A stretch of 16,424 nucleotides of DNA from Nitrospinota bacterium (lineage in GTDB: Bacteria > Nitrospinota > Nitrospinia > UBA9942), in assembly GCA_016234205.1 (NCBI GenBank), contig JACRGN010000130.1, forward strand, positions 1 to 16,424, in the 5' to 3' direction. This document shows positions 14,652-16,424 of the stretch, in pieces. The notes under the pieces were generated by a model. The model made no database searches. It was not told the origin of the DNA and saw only the letters and a list, made by a program, of their open reading frames with translations. How positions within the stretch are numbered: the first letter of the stretch is position 1; each line of letters starts with the position of its first letter. Made by a program: the position numbers and the translations under genes.

Positions 14652-15788
14652 CTATTTAATCTCTATCTTTATAAGATTCTCTCCCAAATTTGAGGAAGGT
14701 GTTTCTGATGCCTCAATACTTAAGTCCCTTGTAAAGGAAGGCACATTCTTATCTACAGATTTAAAGATTGACCTTGTCCCTGAAAAATCAATGTCTATAA
14801 ATGATATTGGCTTCAGTGTGGCAATAGCCCTGATTATCTCCGTTCCAGATGGACCATTCACAGTTATTTTATATCCATCACCCTTAGCCGGGACTGAATA
14901 GACTTCATTAGCCTTAACCTTATTACCGGAAGAGAATCTGTTTGGAAATAGGATATGGACATTACCGCTTGTCCCAACATCTACAAGGGTCACATAGCAG
15001 TCCCTGTCTGCCTTGAAATTAACTGTAAGCTTCTCACCAATCTTGTAACTCTTCTGGTCTGTCCAGAGGTCAATCTTAATCTTTTCTTCTGACACTTCCG
15101 CCTCCTTCTGTTTAAAAACGGAGGTCTCAGGCTTAATCAAAGATGCAAACATCTTTGCAACATCTTCATCCTTTTTTATCTTTGACTCTGCACCACCTAA
15201 TATTCTTCCGTTCTCAGTGTCAATCAGCTTTACCTTTATATCTATATCCTTACCTGCATCAGATACTGTGCCGACTGTTAATACATCCAGTCCCAGAAGG
15301 CTTCCAACCTTCTTAGCTGATGATTCATCAACAACGCCTGAAAGCTGAAGCTCCCACTCCTTTGCAATCTGTGCAAAGTTCTTTCTATCAACAACCTGAA
15401 ACCCTTTACCTGAAGATAATTTTACAAGCTCAAACTCAATACTATCGGCAATTCTTTTGCCAAGCTGACTCCCTGCACCTTCAAGATTTGTAAATTCTCC
15501 TATTCCTAAATTCTTACCTTTCAAAATATCTACAGAAGAAATAGAATTGCTTATTGCCTCAACAGCCTCATTCAATCCAGCACCTTTAACCTGTGCAGTA
15601 TTTTGAGGCTCACCGCCCTTTAATGCCCCTTTCTCAGCAGTCTGGCACCCCCAAAAAAGAGAGAGGGTTATTAGAATGATTGGTAAATGAAGTATCAATG
15701 CAACGGATATTCTGGTGTCTTTGACAATTGGTTTTCCACTGAGAATTTTTGGGTTGCATACAATTAAATCTTTTTTACGAGTATCCAT
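14652..15788 (-). CDS. CsgG/FlgO-like plus DUF4384 lipoprotein with a fused DUF433 N-terminus
   Basis: 378 residues from ATG 15788, chosen because AAGGAGGGTGA lies just upstream; an in-frame longer version (to 15848) has no such site. Residues 7-33 (DLIVCNPKILSGKPIVKDTR then ISVALIL) are the start of a DUF433 antitoxin-like protein. The sequence then changes abruptly to a lipoprotein signal, LPIILITLSLFWGC with the lipobox cysteine at 48. After it come a CsgG/FlgO-type domain (about 105-230: GIGEFTNLEGAGSQLGKRIA, FQVVDRKNFAQIAKEWELQ, VLTVGTVSDAGKDIDIKVKL) and a DUF4384-like beta domain (about 255-340: INFKADRDCYVTLVDVGTSG in variant form, VHILFPN). The protein is probably exported and anchored at the outer membrane; its role is unknown. 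The ~30-residue N-terminal extension is abnormal for a signal peptide and may impair export. Ends 14 bases from the convergent diguanylate cyclase gene. Confidence 0.85.
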   Translation of the reverse strand: MDTRKKDLIVCNPKILSGKPIVKDTRISVALILHLPIILITLSLFWGCQTAEKGALKGGEPQNTAQVKGAGLNEAVEAISNSISSVDILKGKNLGIGEFTNLEGAGSQLGKRIADSIEFELVKLSSGKGFQVVDRKNFAQIAKEWELQLSGVVDESSAKKVGSLLGLDVLTVGTVSDAGKDIDIKVKLIDTENGRILGGAESKIKKDEDVAKMFASLIKPETSVFKQKEAEVSEEKIKIDLWTDQKSYKIGEKLTVNFKADRDCYVTLVDVGTSGNVHILFPNRFSSGNKVKANEVYSVPAKGDGYKITVNGPSGTEIIRAIATLKPISFIDIDFSGTRSIFKSVDKNVPSFTRDLSIEASETPSSNLGENLIKIEIK

Positions 15789-15800
15789 TGAGTCACCCTC

Positions 15801-15814
15801 CTTTTTATAAAAAG
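15801..15814. promoter_or_regulatory. Perfect 14-bp palindrome over the leader of the fused lipoprotein gene
   Basis: CTTTTTATAAAAAG lies between the predicted start of transcription and the ATG and touches the Shine-Dalgarno of the minus-strand gene. It could be an operator, as antitoxin genes are often autoregulated, or chance in AT-rich DNA. Confidence 0.35.
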
Positions 15815-15824
15815 TTTCTTTGCA

Positions 15825-15853
15825 ATTATACCACTCCTCTCCCCACATATCAG
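15825..15853 (-). promoter_or_regulatory. Extended -10 promoter of the fused lipoprotein gene
   Basis: On the minus strand TGGTATAAT (extended -10, TATAAT at 15830-15825) with CTGATA (15853-15848) 17 bases upstream, 4 of 6 matches to TTGACA. The implied leader is about 30 bases. Confidence 0.55.
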
Positions 15854-15854
15854 C

Positions 15855-15882
15855 AATAATCTGTTCACAATAATCTGTTCAC
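15855..15882. repeat. 14-bp perfect tandem duplication
   Basis: AATAATCTGTTCAC occurs twice without a gap (15855-15868, 15869-15882), exactly at the point where similarity of the PAPS-reductase-like fragment begins. Confidence 0.9.
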
Positions 15883-16081
15883 TATTTTTGCCGATACTGG
15901 TAATGAGAAGGTGGAGACTTACGATTATATTAGAAATCATTTTCAACCTTACCTTGAAAGAAATGGTAAGCAACTTGAAATAGTGAAATCTGTAGAAACT
16001 GTATTGGAGCGGTGGAAAAAACTAAAAGTTACAGGAAGTAGGATTATTCGTAGTTGCACAGTTAATGCAAAAATAAAACCG
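15881..16081 (+). pseudogene. Fragment of a PAPS-reductase-like (PP-loop) protein gene
   Basis: The frame reads TIFADTGNEKVETYDYIRNH, then a helix-rich segment, then SRIIRSCTVNAKIKP. FADTGNEKxETYxY and R.CT...KIKP are typical of the phosphoadenosine-phosphosulfate-reductase/DndC-like branch of the adenine-nucleotide alpha-hydrolase fold. The upstream part with the PP-loop (SGGKDS-type) is missing: the frame hits a stop at 15857 and the 14-bp duplication lies at the break. After KIKP the sequence passes into the IS element and ends at a stop near 16111. Only about 67 residues of the middle of the protein remain, so it cannot be functional. Its intact relatives act in sulfate activation, tRNA thiolation or phosphorothioate DNA modification; which applies here cannot be told. 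Confidence 0.7.
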
Positions 16082-16424
16082 ACAGGCTGTGTGAAAATGC
16101 TATTTTTCTGATTTTCTGAGGTTTTCTTACCTGGTATAATTGAGAAAAACCAAGGAGGAGATACTTATGAGATTTATTCCACAAACGAACAGATATCAAC
16201 TGATGTTGCTTCCACCGAGCATCAACGACTTTGTGGAAGAGGGGCATATTACACGTAACAATAGATGAGGAAGAAAATCATCTATATGGGGATAAAAGGG
16301 GTGATGAGTTACCGAAGGAGATAAGGAAGAAAGAGGTGAGGTTAAAGAGATTAGACGAAGCACTGAAGCGGTTAGAGGAAGAAGAAAAAGAGAAGGTCAA
16401 TCTTACAGATGCAGAGGCTAATTT
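16082..16424 (+). mobile_element. IS1182-family element, internally deleted, running off the window
   Basis: The left boundary is inferred at about 16082-16092 (acaggctgtgtgaaaatgc), where the interrupted gene's similarity stops. A TATAAT (16135-16140) and a strong AAGGAGG precede the transposase ATG at 16167. The right end lies beyond the window, so terminal repeats and target duplication cannot be checked. Confidence 0.65.
16167..16424 (+). pseudogene. IS1182-type transposase remnant with internal deletion and frameshift
   Basis: ATG 16167 opens with MRFIPQTNRYQLMLLPPSIN, the characteristic N-terminus of IS1182-family transposases, and stops at TGA 16266-16268 after 33 residues. From about 16246 another frame (+1) carries the middle-linker part of the same kind of protein: IDEEENHLYGDKRGDELP, a lysine/glutamate-rich coiled coil, then KVNLTDAEAN at the window edge. 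The stretch between, normally well over 100 residues with the first catalytic aspartate region, is gone, so the copy is dead. The junction lies near 16235-16260. Confidence 0.75.

Noticed and set aside
15911..16111. Intact 66-residue gene starting at GTG 15911
   Set aside because: It is the middle of a longer PAPS-reductase-like sequence, with similarity extending upstream of the GTG, and its end is IS sequence.

Overview
The window looks like chromosome from a moderately AT-rich Gram-negative bacterium. LptD implies an outer membrane, and lipoproteins, a c-type heme protein and two c-di-GMP proteins fit a free-living anaerobe or microaerophile. The style (FGE-sulfatase paralogs with CxxCH motifs, many dispersed small repeats, HEPN/MNT pairs) resembles Nitrospirota or deltaproteobacterial-type environmental genomes. 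That placement is an impression; there is no rRNA or other marker here to settle it.

Layout. 44-2155 encodes LptD, the outer-membrane LPS translocon. A repeat-rich gap follows, then three tandem FGE-sulfatase (SUMF1) paralogs at 2278-4999. The first has a membrane anchor plus two heme-c motifs; the other two are lipoproteins. alaS (5032-7698) comes next, with a HEPN/MNT toxin-antitoxin pair directly behind it (7717-8420). On the minus strand lie a small membrane protein (8475-8744) and a second HEPN-like gene (8796-9467) broken by one amber codon just before its R-x4-H motif. After a 400-base AT-rich gap comes a DUF2064-type glycosyltransferase carrying three separate heptanucleotide-repeat tracts (9870-10706). 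It is followed by an HD-GYP regulator with a degenerate receiver domain (10862-11986) and ispF (12065-12541).

12542-14638 holds the most coherent regulatory unit: a sigma70-like promoter overlapped at its start point by a near-consensus Fur box, a secreted thioredoxin-like protein, and, 15 bases later, a REC-PAS-GGDEF diguanylate cyclase with intact catalytic and inhibitory sites. This suggests iron-dependent control of c-di-GMP synthesis.

The right end is a scar of rearrangement. A CsgG/FlgO-like plus DUF4384 lipoprotein (minus strand, 14652-15788) starts with the first ~27 residues of a DUF433 antitoxin-like protein and appears to use that gene's promoter and ribosome binding site. Next to it is a fragment of a PAPS-reductase-like gene, truncated at a 14-base tandem duplication on one side and by an internally deleted IS1182-family element on the other, which runs off the window.

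No tRNA, rRNA or CRISPR array was seen. Nothing here is a clearly new multi-gene system. The best candidates for new biology are the Fur-controlled thioredoxin/diguanylate cyclase operon, the heptamer-repeat glycosyltransferase, the cytochrome-SUMF1 paralog array and the DUF433-lipoprotein fusion.
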